A DNA stretch of 64,000 nt, taken from contig CM075675.1 in the NCBI GenBank assembly GCA_037962975.1, forward strand, positions 29,328,501 through 29,392,500, read 5' to 3'. Positions within the stretch are counted from its first letter, which is position 1, and every line of letters starts with the position of its first letter. The stretch comes from Clitoria ternatea (lineage: Eukaryota > Streptophyta > Magnoliopsida > Fabales > Fabaceae). The position numbers were made by a program, and so were the translations under genes. Shown one piece after another: positions 1 to 10,862 of this stretch. Under the pieces are notes generated by a model. It was not told the DNA's origin. It searched no databases and was given only the letters and a program-made list of their open reading frames with translations.

Positions 1-946
1 AGCATACACTTGGTACAGTGAAGGACACTCACGTTCGATCTCAGTAGAAGAATCTTGGGAGTACAACTGGAACGGCAACCCAATGGCATCAGAGTCGCGC
101 CCTGATAGCCGGGTGAGACGAATAATTCTGGTGTACTTTGACTAAATGACGGAGTGTGACCATGATCGTAGGGATCCAAGTCTCAAATATATATATATAA
201 ATTAATGATGAGAACCAATGAGTTTATTTGTACCAGAGCTTAGGCGGACCCTGATCGCTCTAGAGAATTGGAATGGTGATATTCCAGAGAAGAAGAAATA
301 ATTTCTTGGGCCCACATGCATCATGAGACTTAAATAAAGATAAATCATAATAAATTTGACTCATGCATTTCATGACCATATGCTTGAGTGTTATGATTGT
401 GAATATGCTAATTGTACGATTTATATGATAATAACATGCTTGATTGCTATGATTATGAATATGCTAATTGTATAATTTATGTGATAATAACATGCTTGAT
501 TGATATAATTGTGAATGTATGATCTATGTGACATTGTATGTTAACTGGATTATGTCCGCACCCGATTAACCAATCAGGGTCTTGGGTTATACTCACCCTT
601 ACTGTTGACCATTTTTCAGAGGAATTAGAAACTCAAGAACCCGAATGTGAAGATCAGCAATGTGCTGAACCCATTGAGAATAATCATTAAGGATAGAATA
701 TTTATGATTAATAATCAGACACCGGATGACTGTAAAATATTTAAGGATGCCTGCGTGCCCCATTCTATTAAGAGTACAATTACTTATAGTTTGTGAATGA
801 CTATGTGATAAATACATTATTGCTTCCACTGATCTGCCACTTATTTATTTTAAAAAAAAATCACTTTTTCTTAAAACTGTTAACACTCTCAGTTAAATAG
901 GATGAACCTACAGAAGGATTTGTCTTATCTAACCGAGGGTGTTACA
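1..946 (+). mobile_element. 3' part of a gypsy-type LTR (family B), cut by the window edge
   Basis: The segment ends in GAGGGTGTTACA, the usual CA terminus of a plant gypsy LTR. Its sequence recurs in reverse complement at about 21915-22840: the ends match (TAACCGAGGGTGTTACA against TGTAACACCCTCGGTTA), and so does the CAATGGCATCAGAGTCGCG stretch near position 80. It has the layout common to the LTRs in this window, with CTCACCC followed by a pyrimidine tract and CAG near 592-620. There is no coding capacity. The 5' end lies outside the window, so I cannot tell a solo LTR from one end of a full element. Confidence 0.8.
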
Positions 947-1412
947 GCCACAACGACAACGGAGCCGCCGTCGACCTTGGCTGGATGAAGAGGATGACGA
1001 TCCCTGACTTGGGTTTTGACTCATGGTGGATTCGTTGAAGCCTCGACAATTCACAGATGGTGAGGGAGAAGATAACGTGAGACACTAAAGTGGAGAAGGA
1101 AATGGGATAGTGATCAGAGCTGTAGATCGAAGATGGGAAGACAACTTAGTTAGGGTTAACCCCTAAAACGGTGTCGTTTAATCATCATTGAAGGCTCTGA
1201 CGTGTGTAGCCAAAACGCTATCGTTTGGTGAGTATCTGGCAGTCCTTGTTGGCACATAATGACCCACGTCACCCTAAACCAACGGACGCCTAACGGTAGG
1301 GACCTATGTGTCCGACGATACTGGACATGAGGGATTTATGGGTCCAACTTACTAAGTTGAGGACCTAAATGTCCAACTCTGTTGGAGACAGGGACTGACT
1401 GGGTGTTCTGTC
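947..1412 (+). mobile_element. right end of a degraded Mutator-like element
   Basis: From about 1180 to 1412 the sequence resembles the right terminal repeat of the MULE at 46380-52410. Shared blocks are TAACGGTAGGGA, TATGTGTCCGA (TATTTGTCCGA there), GAGGACC, and the terminal GGGACTGACTGGG before a GTGTT. It is clearly divergent, so it is another subfamily. The inner part (947-1178) holds GC-richer sequence that could be element 5' region or a captured gene piece; I recognise no protein. The left half is missing, apparently replaced by the LTR ending at 946. Confidence 0.6.
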
Positions 1413-2850
1413 TTAGAGATAATTACTTATATTGACCTTTTCTAAGATTGGTATCGATAATTAACTCTACCTAAGTTATTATTTATTAAAAAGGCTAAAT
1501 TATTTTTCCCTTCTTTATATTTTTATGAATTTACATGTTGGTTCTTCAGATTTTATAAGTTTTATTTTCGTTTTTTATGTTTTTACATAGCTATATTTAA
1601 ATTTCTTTAAGATTGATTTAGTTGAGTAAAAATTTAATTTGTGGTCATGAGGTCATTAATTCAAATTCTACTAATATAAGAGTTTTGTTGATAAGTATTT
1701 ATTGAGTTTTTAATGCATGTTTTAATCTTGATTGTGTTTTTTAAAAAAGTTATATTTTTATATTTTATATTGAAAACTTTCATTTTGTCCTCTATATTTT
1801 TTTTTTTGCACAGTTTCAAGTTAGTGTCTTTTTTAGAACTTCTGTAAGCAAAATAATTTTTTGATTTTTAGTTTCATTTTTATATATATTTGTGTTTCTT
1901 ACCTTTCAAAAAAAAACTTGTATTACTAATGGATGAGTACATGATTTACTCAATCTGAAAGCAATTACAAGGCCTTTGGGAGAACTTATCTACCAACAAT
2001 TATGATCTCTTTCCTAATTTGGTTGATTGTACTAAAGAAATTAAAGTGAAGAATGATTTTAAGATGTCGACTTTTAATCTAGGAGGACATATGTTGCAAC
2101 TAGAAAAATGATTATTTGAGAGTGAATTATTGCGAAGAGGAAGACAATGATATGAATAAAAAAAAGGCAACCTGGATATTAAAACTAAGATAGAGGCTAC
2201 GAGGAAGCTGAGGGGACATACTAGCTAAAAGACTTTTATAGTTGTGCTTGTTTCAGCTTACCTTATCTTTTATGGAAGAGATCGACATAATGTATAGCCA
2301 ACACAACCCTTACCTAACATCCAATACCTTATAAATACCACTAATTTACTACAGTTTAATATACATTCATCAAAGTTTTGATGTTATTTATCCGATACTA
2401 ACTCGAGCATCAGAGTATCTTTGCAAATGATATCCTATTTCACCCCACAACATAAAATATAAGTGGTTGTTGAACTTAATTGCATTGAGACATCGAGATC
2501 CCCATTGGATTTGAGGATACAGTATTGAATTCCTCATAAATCGGTGTAATACATAAGAATCTAAACGATTGGTATCAAAATCGAAGTCTATCGTGAAAAT
2601 TTATTTCTGTTAAGATTTCAATAGTTTACTTAAGCCTATAAAAAAGATCATTTGTAATACAAAAGAAATCAACTTGAATTTGAGTTTGAGTTAATATTTT
2701 CTATTTTATGTGATGTTCTTTGATTCTTACGTAAATGAATTATATAAGTGTTTATAAAATTATTTTACAAATTATTAGTTAACAAAATTCTAAAGTGGGT
2801 AAGATTTAAATACACAACCTAAAAAATACAACTTTATTTAGTAACTAATT
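1413..2850. other. AT-rich intergenic sequence, no gene seen
   Basis: No frame longer than about 60 codons and no recognisable protein, RNA or element end. Homopolymer runs and low-complexity T-rich stretches dominate, as is usual between plant genes. Confidence 0.6.
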
Positions 2851-2854
2851 TAAT

Positions 2855-2874
2855 TTGACTAACATTCGTTGACC
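2855..2874 (+). promoter_or_regulatory. pair of W-box motifs upstream of the NIMIN gene
   Basis: TTGACT at 2855-2860 and TTGACC at 2869-2874 are both full W-boxes (TTGACY), with starts 14 bp apart and about 830 bp upstream of the ATG at 3698. W-boxes bind WRKY factors, and clustered copies are a hallmark of salicylic-acid- and defence-induced promoters, which fits a NIMIN gene. The motif alone is short, so function is inferred from context. Confidence 0.4.
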
Positions 2875-3044
2875 ATTTATAGGATTCCTTGAAGAGAAGG
2901 AACCAACAACCATGGAAGGAGGACTAATTGCGCGCGTGTGGATTCTTCACCTTCAAGTGCGATTGGGCGTGATAGAGAAGAATACTTACATCTAACAATC
3001 ACAGAGACGCAATTACGATGATGTCACCTTACAGATCTCTACCA

Positions 3045-3153
3045 CGTCATCATCTTCTTTACCCTCAAAGTCTTCCAAATGCTACTTTACCCCCTCAAAG
3101 TCTTCAAAGTAAGATTTTATTATTCCATGTATGTTTAACATTCTCTCACGTCA
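3045..3153 (-). promoter_or_regulatory. two TGACG (TGA-factor) half sites
   Basis: CGTCA, the complement of TGACG, occurs at 3045-3049 within ACCACGTCATCAT and at 3149-3153 within CTCACGTCATA. Both are also ACGT-core motifs. TGA bZIP factors recruit NPR1 to such sites in salicylic-acid-responsive promoters, so their presence upstream of an NPR1-interactor gene is coherent. The 104-bp spacing is not a classical as-1 pair. Confidence 0.35.
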
Positions 3154-3623
3154 TATTTTTATTAAATTGATTTATACGTTAATTTTTATTAAAATTAAAC
3201 AAACATATATGTATAATCATAGTGTTTTTTATTGCGTTAATTATGTTACACATGAACAATATAAAAAAATAGATTGATCTAAATTCTGATACATACGTTT
3301 ATATAATATAAACTTTGAATTTCACGATAAATTTTACAAAATAATGATCCATGTAAAAATCTAATTTTTAATAAAACAATCTTTATTTTTTGATTTTTGA
3401 TTTTTTATAAAATTATACATTTGGACAAAAACAATAAATAAAATTAAAACTTGATTTTATTTTATTTTTTATGTAAACCAAACGAAATGAATTTTATAAC
3501 ACTTACCCGCACATGCATAGAAAATGAACAAATTCACAAATATACATTTTGAGGGACCATCGGAAACAATGAATATAATAACAGCCTGTCCTACACATGT
3601 CTTCACATACAGCAATCAATTAA

Positions 3624-3632
3624 CCATATATA
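3624..3632 (+). promoter_or_regulatory. TATA box of the NIMIN gene
   Basis: CCATATATAG lies 66-74 bp before the ATG at 3698. With a start site about 30 bp downstream this leaves a 5' UTR of roughly 35-45 bases. It is the only TATA-like run in the preceding 60 bp. Confidence 0.45.
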
Positions 3633-3697
3633 GTCTATGACTCGGCAATTGTGATTGTTCTGGCTTTGTGGGATCCAAGTCACCCTCATCAAGTGTT

Positions 3698-4063
3698 ATG
3701 GAAGTGGAGAAGATGAAGAGGAAGAAGAGGGTCATAAGAGAACAAGAGGAAGAAGGGATAGTGAATAAGAAGCCAAAGGAGGGTGAAGAAGAGGCCACCG
3801 AGGAGGAGGTTGAAGAGTTTTTTGCAATACTAAGAAGGATGAAAGTGGCGGTTAAGTATTTTGATGAAAGAGGGAGAAGGGGTGGCAAGGAGTGGCGGGA
3901 GGCCTTGGAGACGGCGGATCTCACGGAGGACCACGGCCAAGATGTCGCCGCCGGCAAGGCGGAGGACCACAAGTCAAAGAAAAAAAGTGGGGAGGTGATA
4001 ATTAATGACGGTTTTGACTTGAACGCTCTGGCACCTGAAGCCGCCGAGGGCGGTGGCGCGTAG
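3698..4063 (+). CDS. NIMIN2-type NPR1/NIM1-interacting protein
   Basis: A single-exon gene of 121 residues. The ATG at 3698 begins MEVEKMKRKKRV. The frame stays open upstream to a GTG at 3668, but a plant gene should use the ATG. A basic, nuclear-localisation-like start (KRKKR at residues 7-11, KKPK at 24-27) leads into an acidic stretch and then EVEEFFAILRRM at 37-48, followed by KVAVKYF. This is the conserved block of NIMIN2-class proteins that bind NPR1. Near the C-terminus DLNALAP (107-113) is a DLN-type EAR repression motif. In this family the small nuclear proteins bind NPR1 and restrain its activation of PR genes during salicylic-acid signalling. Length and lack of introns fit the family. 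No neighbouring host genes are visible; W-box and TGACG motifs lie upstream. Assignment rests on motif recognition. Confidence 0.85.
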   Translation: MEVEKMKRKKRVIREQEEEGIVNKKPKEGEEEATEEEVEEFFAILRRMKVAVKYFDERGRRGGKEWREALETADLTEDHGQDVAAGKAEDHKSKKKSGEVIINDGFDLNALAPEAAEGGGA

Positions 4064-5298
4064 ACTTAATTGACCTCTTTGTTGTCCCCACGCGCCGCCG
4101 TTGTGGCTACCTTAACATAGAAAAAGGTTTGGGTTTTTTACACCCCATATGTTGTTGATACCTTGTTTTTCTCCGAACAAGAAAAAAAAGTCTGCACTTC
4201 TCCCAACCATATTTATTTTTCTTGTTTTTTTTAGATTAATTAGCTACTTAAAAAATTAGGTTGTGATAATAACATTGTAGATTTAGATTAGCAGTGTTGT
4301 TCATCAGTGAACACATTCCTTTTTTTTTCTGTTTTTTTTTAATTCTTACCACTTGCTTTTGCTTTAATCTTAAATGAAACATGTACAAGTTTGTTATTGA
4401 TTGTTGTCCTTTTCTGATGCTGATGAAGTAACACATTATATGTGTATATATATTTTCTCCCGTTCCTAATAGATACAAACTTGCATTTCCCTTTTTTAAA
4501 AAATGTTATAGATTTGTTCATTGTGTATGTAACAATATGGTGCGATGAATAGAAAGATCACTTGGATGGTAGCATGAAATGGAAATTAAATCAATAGTCT
4601 AAATTAAGATGTTTTCATTATAAATAAAGGGTATGTAACAATTTAGTAATTAGTTATGAATATGGAAATAAAAAAAAAATTGATGATTAATATAAATTGT
4701 ATACATCTTTTTATAAAATTTAATTTTTGTTGAGTTAATTATTTTTTTTTAGTTGACCTAATCTCAATTTGATAAGCACAATAATTGACAAAGGGGCATG
4801 CAAATTTTGCATTTTTTTTATGGAAAATGGTATGAAACAATATATGAAATATGAAGGAAACCACGTCTAGTAATATATTTTGGAACACGCTTGGAATAAT
4901 ATCAACTTAACCTATGCACTGATTGATTCTCTTGTTTTAGTTGAGTAAGTGCGAGTCCTAGAACACCTTTACTTTATTGAATAGTTGTTATTCGAACCAT
5001 CAATAATTTTAGTTCTAGATTTGGAAAAATTCTTCAAGGTGATAATTATTTAAGGTGAATTTAATTCATGTTTCTTATATTTTTTAAAATAGGAAGAAAA
5101 AAGAAAGAGAAAAATAGAAAAGGAAATACGAATTAGGATGCATTTTTAAAATATTGGTCAAGGAGAAAATAAAAAGAAAACTAAAGAAAAGTTTACTTTT
5201 ATGAAAATTTTCTCTCCTCTAATTTTATTTTTATTCAAATTTTAAAAATTTGTCTCTATTTTATTTTCTCTCTTGGAACATTTGTTTTGACAAAGGTT
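4064..5298. other. NIMIN 3' flank and AT-rich intergenic sequence
   Basis: The first 100 bases after the stop are the likely 3' UTR; there is no clean AATAAA close to the stop. The rest is AT-rich with T and A homopolymers and only short random frames. No element ends were found before the LTR at 5299. Confidence 0.5.
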
Positions 5299-5690
5299 GT
5301 GATACCTAAATTGACTTAAAAGAAAGTTATTAAATTTTAGAGTTCAATTTTTTCTTTTTGGACACAAGGTTTAGTATTTTGTGTATAACTTGAGCTACAA
5401 AACTCCGATTAAAGTGAATCCAATGGGTATACCTCCGTAACTCAAATACGTACAACTTTTATGAAGGAAGGAAGGACTATTTTGGCGCAAATAATTCCCG
5501 GTGTAGCATTATGCAAACCTACCTTGTAGGAGAATTCAACCAGGGACGTGTTGGAGTATTTTATGCATAACTTGAGTTACAAAACTTTGATTGAGGTGAA
5601 TCCAGTAGCTACACCTCTGTAGCTCAAATAACTACAACTTTTATGAAGGAATTAAGGGATAATTTGGCATAAAGAATTCTGAATGCAGTA
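5299..5690 (-). repeat. 3' LTR of the gypsy element (approximate limits)
   Basis: It starts TGTGATACCTAAATT on the plus strand, mirroring TGTGACTTCTAAATC at 15445 next to the primer site. Both copies then share AAATTTTTAGA-like blocks and ATACTTGAGCTAC-like blocks. The right limit is uncertain because the LTR contains an internal tandem duplication and the two LTRs have diverged by many indels. Confidence 0.5.
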
Positions 5691-5698
5691 TTATCCTT
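5371..5698. repeat. two-copy tandem repeat, about 182-bp unit
   Basis: The block TAGTATTTTGTGTATAACTT at 5372 recurs at about 5554 as GAGTATTTTATGCATAACTT. Each copy continues with GAGYTACAAAACT, a GTGAATCCARTRG stretch, and ACAACTTTTATGAAGGAA about 70 bp later. The offset is 182 bp. The copies are diverged, so the duplication is not recent. A single related unit is present in the other LTR near 15540. Confidence 0.7.
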
Positions 5699-5824
5699 CG
5701 TAGCTTCATCTAAGATCATCCTTTGCAATCCACCACTGTTAGGCACATAGATTCGGCCCTTGATCCTCTAGATTCCATTAGAACCTTCAGTTAATGACAG
5801 ATCTTTTCCACTAGACTAGGTCTT

Positions 5825-6887
5825 TTACAACTCCTGTAAGTAAGGATCAACCATATGCTGCTCATAAATTAGCTTAAGGAACTCATTTGCAATCTTCAAA
5901 GTGCCCACCATTACCTTATCAGGTGATGTCACATCAACAGCCAGGTTCATTTCCCTGGAATGTTCTAACAACTCCATTTCCTTCAACATCATCGTCACTA
6001 CATGCATAAATTTTTGACTTAAGGCATCAGCTACAACGTTAGCCTTTCCTAGATGATACGTTAATTCAAAGTCATAATCTTTCAAGAATTTCATCCACCT
6101 AAGTTGCCTCATATTCAATTCTCTTTGAACAAACAAATACTTCAAACTCTTATGATCACTAAACACTTCAAACTTGGATCTATATGGGTAATATCTCTAA
6201 ATTTTTAGTGTGAAAATCACAACTGCACATTCTAGATCATGTGTGGGGTAGTTATATTCGTGAGGTCGCGACTGCCTTGAAACATAGACAATTAAATTTT
6301 ACAAAGCTTTCTTGAAAATTAGGTAATGCCAATACAAGTATGTAGGTTAATCTTGATTTCATCTCCTGAAAGATTTTCTCACATTCAATTGTCAACATGA
6401 AAGGAACATCCTTCATAGTTAGCTTGGTCATTGGTAGGGCTATCCAGGAGAATCCCTCAATGAACCTCCGATAGTAACCTGTCAAACCCAAGAAGCTTCG
6501 AATCTCAATAACTGAGGTGGGTCTCTCCCAAGCCATAACAACTTCAACCTTGGATGGATCAACAACTACACCATCCTAGGATATAACATGACCCAAGAAA
6601 TGTACTTGATCTAGCCAGAACTCATACCCCAATAACTTAGCAAACAATTGTTTCTCCTCTAGTACTTGAAGCACCAAACAAATATGCTCTTCATGTTCCT
6701 GGTGTGACTTCGAATAAATTAGAATATCATCAAGAAATACTACAACAAGTCGATCAAAGTATGGATGGAAGATAGTGTTCATATAATTCATGAATATGAC
6801 TGAAGCATTACTCATACCAAACGACATCACAACACACTCAAAATGACTATAACAGGTCCTGAACGTTGTTTTACGAATGTCTGTCAA
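5825..6887 (-). pseudogene. gypsy pol remnant: reverse transcriptase and RNase H
   Basis: Three open segments in different frames cover the core of pol. 6887-6576 contains FGMSNASVIFMNYMN and the catalytic box VVFLDDILIYS, ending FLGHVIS. 6536-6252 continues with SFLGLTGYYRRFIEGFS, the connection domain of Ty3/gypsy enzymes. 6166-5825 has DHKSLKYLF and YHLGKANVVADALS, typical of RNase H. In an intact element this polyprotein copies the RNA into DNA in the cytoplasmic particle. At least two frameshifts separate the segments, and the N-terminal part of the reverse transcriptase (6888-7130) shows further stops. Domain order and the intact DD pair make the assignment firm; the gene is dead. Confidence 0.9.
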
Positions 6888-7131
6888 CTGACTCGAACAT
6901 GATGATATCTAAATCTCAAATCAATCTTTGAAAAGATTGAAGCATCCTTCAATTGATCTAGAAGATAGTCAATATGCGGTAATGGATACTTGTTCTTGAT
7001 GGTTAGCTTATTTAACTAGCGGTAATCAACACATAATTGTATACTTCCATCTTTCTTTTTAACTAGTAACACCAGAGCACCCCAGGGTTACACACTATAA
7101 GATTCCCTGGACACAGATTCAGTGTCAGGTA

Positions 7132-7700
7132 TCAGATCAATGGTAAACTCAATGTCCCGATCAGGGGGTATACTAGATACATCCTCTGAAGACACCTCTG
7201 GGAACTCACATACCAAGGCATTTCATCCACCTTAGGCTTGCTCTTTTCATTAATCATAACAAACAACAAAAACAACTGAGATATACCTTGAACTGTGAAG
7301 TCTTCAATATTTTCACAGGAAAGATCATTGTCCTGTTGTGACAATCCACCATCACCTTATTGACTGCTAGCTAATTCATGCCAAGAATAACCTCTAAGTC
7401 TTTCAGAGGCAAACAAACTAAAGTAACAACAAACATCCCAACCTCATTTAAGGTTTAGGGTAACAATAAACTTCATCAGTACATTTAGTCACTATTCTCA
7501 AACAAGTGTTTGTGGGTGTATATACACATAAAGCATGCTTCAACATAGCAACATACATCTTTAAGCTCTAACACAATCCTCCGAGATGAAAGAATAAGTA
7601 GCACCTAAATCAAATATTATAGAAAGCTCATAACCATTCACTGAACACTTACTTTGTACCAAGTCACCAACCTATACAACTTCTTCACCAATGATTGCAA
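7132..7700 (-). pseudogene. gypsy aspartic protease region, active site altered
   Basis: Reading the minus strand from about 7680, a segment ending FDLGATYSFIS (near 7617-7585) corresponds to the D-S/T-G-A-T-H-S-F active site of Ty3/gypsy proteases. The catalytic aspartate is kept, but the S/T of the D-S/T-G triad is leucine. Downstream the frame is broken several times before the reverse transcriptase. In the intact family this domain cleaves the Gag-Pol precursor. The altered triad and the stops make activity implausible. Confidence 0.65.
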
Positions 7701-7834
7701 AAACTCTCCCAACAACTGGTTGTGGATTACCTCTACCTTGGTTCCCATTCCTACCAGCAGTAGAATTACCACGACCACCAGTACTGCTCCACGATTACAA
7801 TTACCTCAGCCTTAACCTCTAAAGCCACCACAGT

Positions 7835-8519
7835 TCACATTAGTACTGTTGCCTTACTGGTTCTGAGGGCAATTAGGGTGAATATGCCCATTTTGATTAC
7901 ATGGGAAACATACAACCTCGTCATAATCACAGTCACGAGCAAAGTGATCATCACCATATTTAAAACATTTACCAGCCTGAGGACAACCACCACCACAACC
8001 TCCTCGACCACCACACCCTCTAAGTCGAGAGGACGATCTACCCCTAAAGAAATTCTGACTGGACTAGCCTTGCTTCTTAAAGTTTCGTTGTTAGGGTTTC
8101 GATGATTGAGCACCCTTACTTTGGCTCATAGAGGCCTTGTCATCTTCCTCAAATACGACACTTGCTCACCAATACCGGGAAGTTTAAGATTTCCTAGTGT
8201 CTAAATGCTTTCTTGATTTCAGGCCTCAACCCACTTTCAAACTTAATGCATTTTGATCATTTAGTTCTTGCTTGCTGAAACGGGGGATAACACAAGCACT
8301 GTTCCTTGAACTTAGCTGCATATTCCTCAATAGATAGGGAGCCTTACTTAAGCTCCATAAATTCCAGATTCTTGTGGCTTTTAACAATATCTAAAAAGTA
8401 TTTTTCTAGAAAGCATGCCTTAAAGTTTTCCCAAATTAACTAGGGTATAGCAGCAATCATACGACCTTAGTTATTTTCCACCAGTTTTTCGCCTCACCAT
8501 GGATCATAAATACAACATA
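7835..8519 (-). pseudogene. gypsy gag, C-terminal part with zinc knuckles
   Basis: On the minus strand near 7975-7868 there are two nucleocapsid-type knuckles. The second, CFPCNQNGHIHPNC, is a complete CX2CX4HX4C. The first reads CFKYGDDHFARDC, with tyrosine where the second cysteine belongs. A stop follows shortly after. The upstream part (8100-8519) is gag sequence with no continuous frame. The gene is cut at 8519/14956 by the CACTA insertion. Gag packages the retroelement RNA; this copy is inactive. Confidence 0.7.
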
Positions 8520-8543
8520 CACTAGTGGAAAAAATGGATATAA
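8520..8543 (+). repeat. left CACTA terminal inverted repeat
   Basis: Begins CACTAGTGGAAAAAATGG and matches the complement of 14932-14955 at all 24 positions. The preceding three bases ATA are the left copy of the target duplication. Confidence 0.95.
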
Positions 8544-8639
8544 CAACGGGATATTATTCACGGGTAGAAGAGGATCAGTGATAAAAACATGCGCGGTGGC
8601 ATTTTTGAAATTATAAGGTGAACGTTTTAATCAGAGAAA

Positions 8640-9055
8640 ACTATATATCCACGGTTAACATCATAACCGTGAACGTACCCATCAATATATATTCACGGTT
8701 GAGGAGTCAACCGTGGATATATAGCACCTGAAATATATATCGACGGTTGTGATCACAACCGTGAATATATATTGATGGGTACGTTCACAGTTATGATGTG
8801 AACCATGGATATATATAGATGTCAATATTCACGGTTGTATTTCCAACCGTGGATATATAGTTCAGGTTTTAGGGTTTAATCACTGGGTACTCTATGTCCA
8901 CGGTTGTTTCTATAACTGTGAATATAGATTTAATATTTATCCACGGTTACGATACCAACCGTGGATATATAGTTAACATTTATCCACGGTTGTTTGTTAA
9001 ACCGTTAATATATGTTTCATATATTCATGGTTGTGAGGGGGAACCGTGAATATAT
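8640..9055. repeat. left subterminal repeat array of the CACTA element
   Basis: About fifteen copies of a motif near TATATCCACGGTTG occur in both orientations, many arranged as facing pairs. Larger still, 8641-8702 is the near-perfect complement of 8755-8816, so this end can fold into a stem of about 62 bp enclosing smaller hairpins. In En/Spm the subterminal repeats bind TNPA and bring the ends together. I infer the same role here. Confidence 0.85.
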
Positions 9056-9059
9056 ATCC

Positions 9060-10862
9060 TTTCTGAAACTTCAAAAGCCGCGCCTTTCACTCTTTTTTCA
9101 GTTTCTCCTTACTTTCGCTGGTTATCGTCTTCTTCCTCGTCCTGCTCTTTGTTGGTCGTAGGCTTCTGGGTTCACTTCCTTCTTCTTTCGCGTGCCCTTC
9201 ATCTTCTTCATTCAGCATTATCAGGTAAGTGCTTCGTTGCCCTTCTTCTTTCATTCACTTTTTAACCTCTACTTCGTTGTTATGCTGTATAATCGTAATG
9301 GGTTTGCTTCGTTCTCTCTGTTTGTGTGTTTATTGTTGAAGCTGAACTCTGTCTCTGCTATTTTGACATTGCCTGTGACATTTTCATTGTTGTGGAGACG
9401 AGAAATGGCTGACGAGAATTGATATCTTTTTCATTGTTGCTATTTTGACATTGTTGCTATTTTTACATTGCCTCTGAACTCTGTCTCTGTCTCTGCTGAA
9501 ATGGGTGACGAGAATTTTATTGTTTGTGCACCAAAAAAATGAAAGAATTGATATCCTTCAGAACAAAATATGTATTGAAATCAATTACCAAAAAAAAAGT
9601 ACTGAAATAAAAACAGTAGCTGTAATGATCATACTATTTTTGAGGTTGCAATATCTACAAAATTAGAATCATTTTAAGAAAAAAATATTTTAAAGGGAAA
9701 TTACTTAGATATACATCATAGCTGGTGTTTTAAGAAATTAAATTGAGGAAACATGGAATTTGTTATAAGAGTTTTCTATCACATATAGCATATACCCATA
9801 CATACATAAAAAAATTATAGAAAGTTTGTATTAGGAGAAGTATGTACTTATCCTACTTACGGTAGGTAGGAATTGGTCTTCCGTGTTACAATAATTTAGC
9901 GTAATAACACCATCGTTGCATAAATCCCACAAAAAATAAAATCTTACATCAATGTGTTTACTCCTTCCATGTAGAACTAGATTTTTAGACAATGTAATGG
10001 TAGAAGCATTATCACAAAATATAATAGTTACTCCTTCATGGAAGTAGTTTAGATGCTCTAAAATTCTTCTTAACTAAAAGTGACCCAAAAAAAAGTGACC
10101 CAAAAATAAAATGAATCAATATGGATTTTTGACCAACCCAACCCGGGCCACCATGTTTAAAAAATAAAAATCCAATACCAAACAAAACTTGAAAAATGTC
10201 ATAATCCAACACCATATCCATAATTCATAAAATAAAAGTTCAACCCTCATGTCTCAAATTCCATAATCCATCATCCAACACCATAGTTCTACTTGAAAAT
10301 ACCACAATTATATAATGTTATTTCTGTTGCTATTTTTTCTCTCATATAATGTTATTTGTTTACGTTTGTATGTATATGGTTGTCAATATTGCGAACTCGT
10401 AGGCTCATACTAGCTAACTGGTATGAGGATGTGCATGAGTGAACCGTAGTTCCCCGTTTGAGATTCGACACAAATGGTCATTAAATTAATTAATGTCATC
10501 GTTTGTGTTGAATCTTGAATTGTCCGTTTGGACAGTTTGGGATGAACAATTATTTTTTATACGCCACTGTTAGTATGTACAAGTTAGGAGTTATTTTAAA
10601 ATTTGATAAACTTTCGGTAACTTGTATTTTGTGTTGTTCTCTGGGTGCATATTTGGTTGTGGTTGAATTTAATTTGACCACTCTCATTTTGTGTACTTAG
10701 AGACCAATGCGAAATGCTGCCGAAATTTCATCAAATTTTAAAATAAGTCCTAACCTGTATATATGAATGACGTATAAAAACAATTGTCATGCTAAATGGG
10801 TATAGGACCACCACCTTTGTATAAAAAGTGAGGTTGATCATAGCACCTTGTAAACAGTTGGT
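9060..10862 (+). other. CACTA leader: 5' UTR exon and long leader intron
   Basis: A pyrimidine-rich segment (9060-9224) ends TCAG/GTAAGT, a strong splice donor at 9225. A matching acceptor (TTGTAAACAG) ends at 10857, five bases before the TNP2 ATG at 10863. This suggests a leader intron of about 1.63 kb. The intron holds no recognisable gene. Frames of 60-76 codons inside it look random. Confidence 0.5.

Noticed and set aside
3668..3697. GTG-initiated N-terminal extension of the NIMIN protein
   Set aside because: Ten extra codons with no ATG; a plant gene should start at the ATG at 3698.
3616..3972. 118-codon minus-strand open frame over the NIMIN gene
   Set aside because: It is the antisense of a low-complexity Glu/Lys-rich coding region; the plus-strand product has family motifs and this one is Ser/Leu-rich without any.
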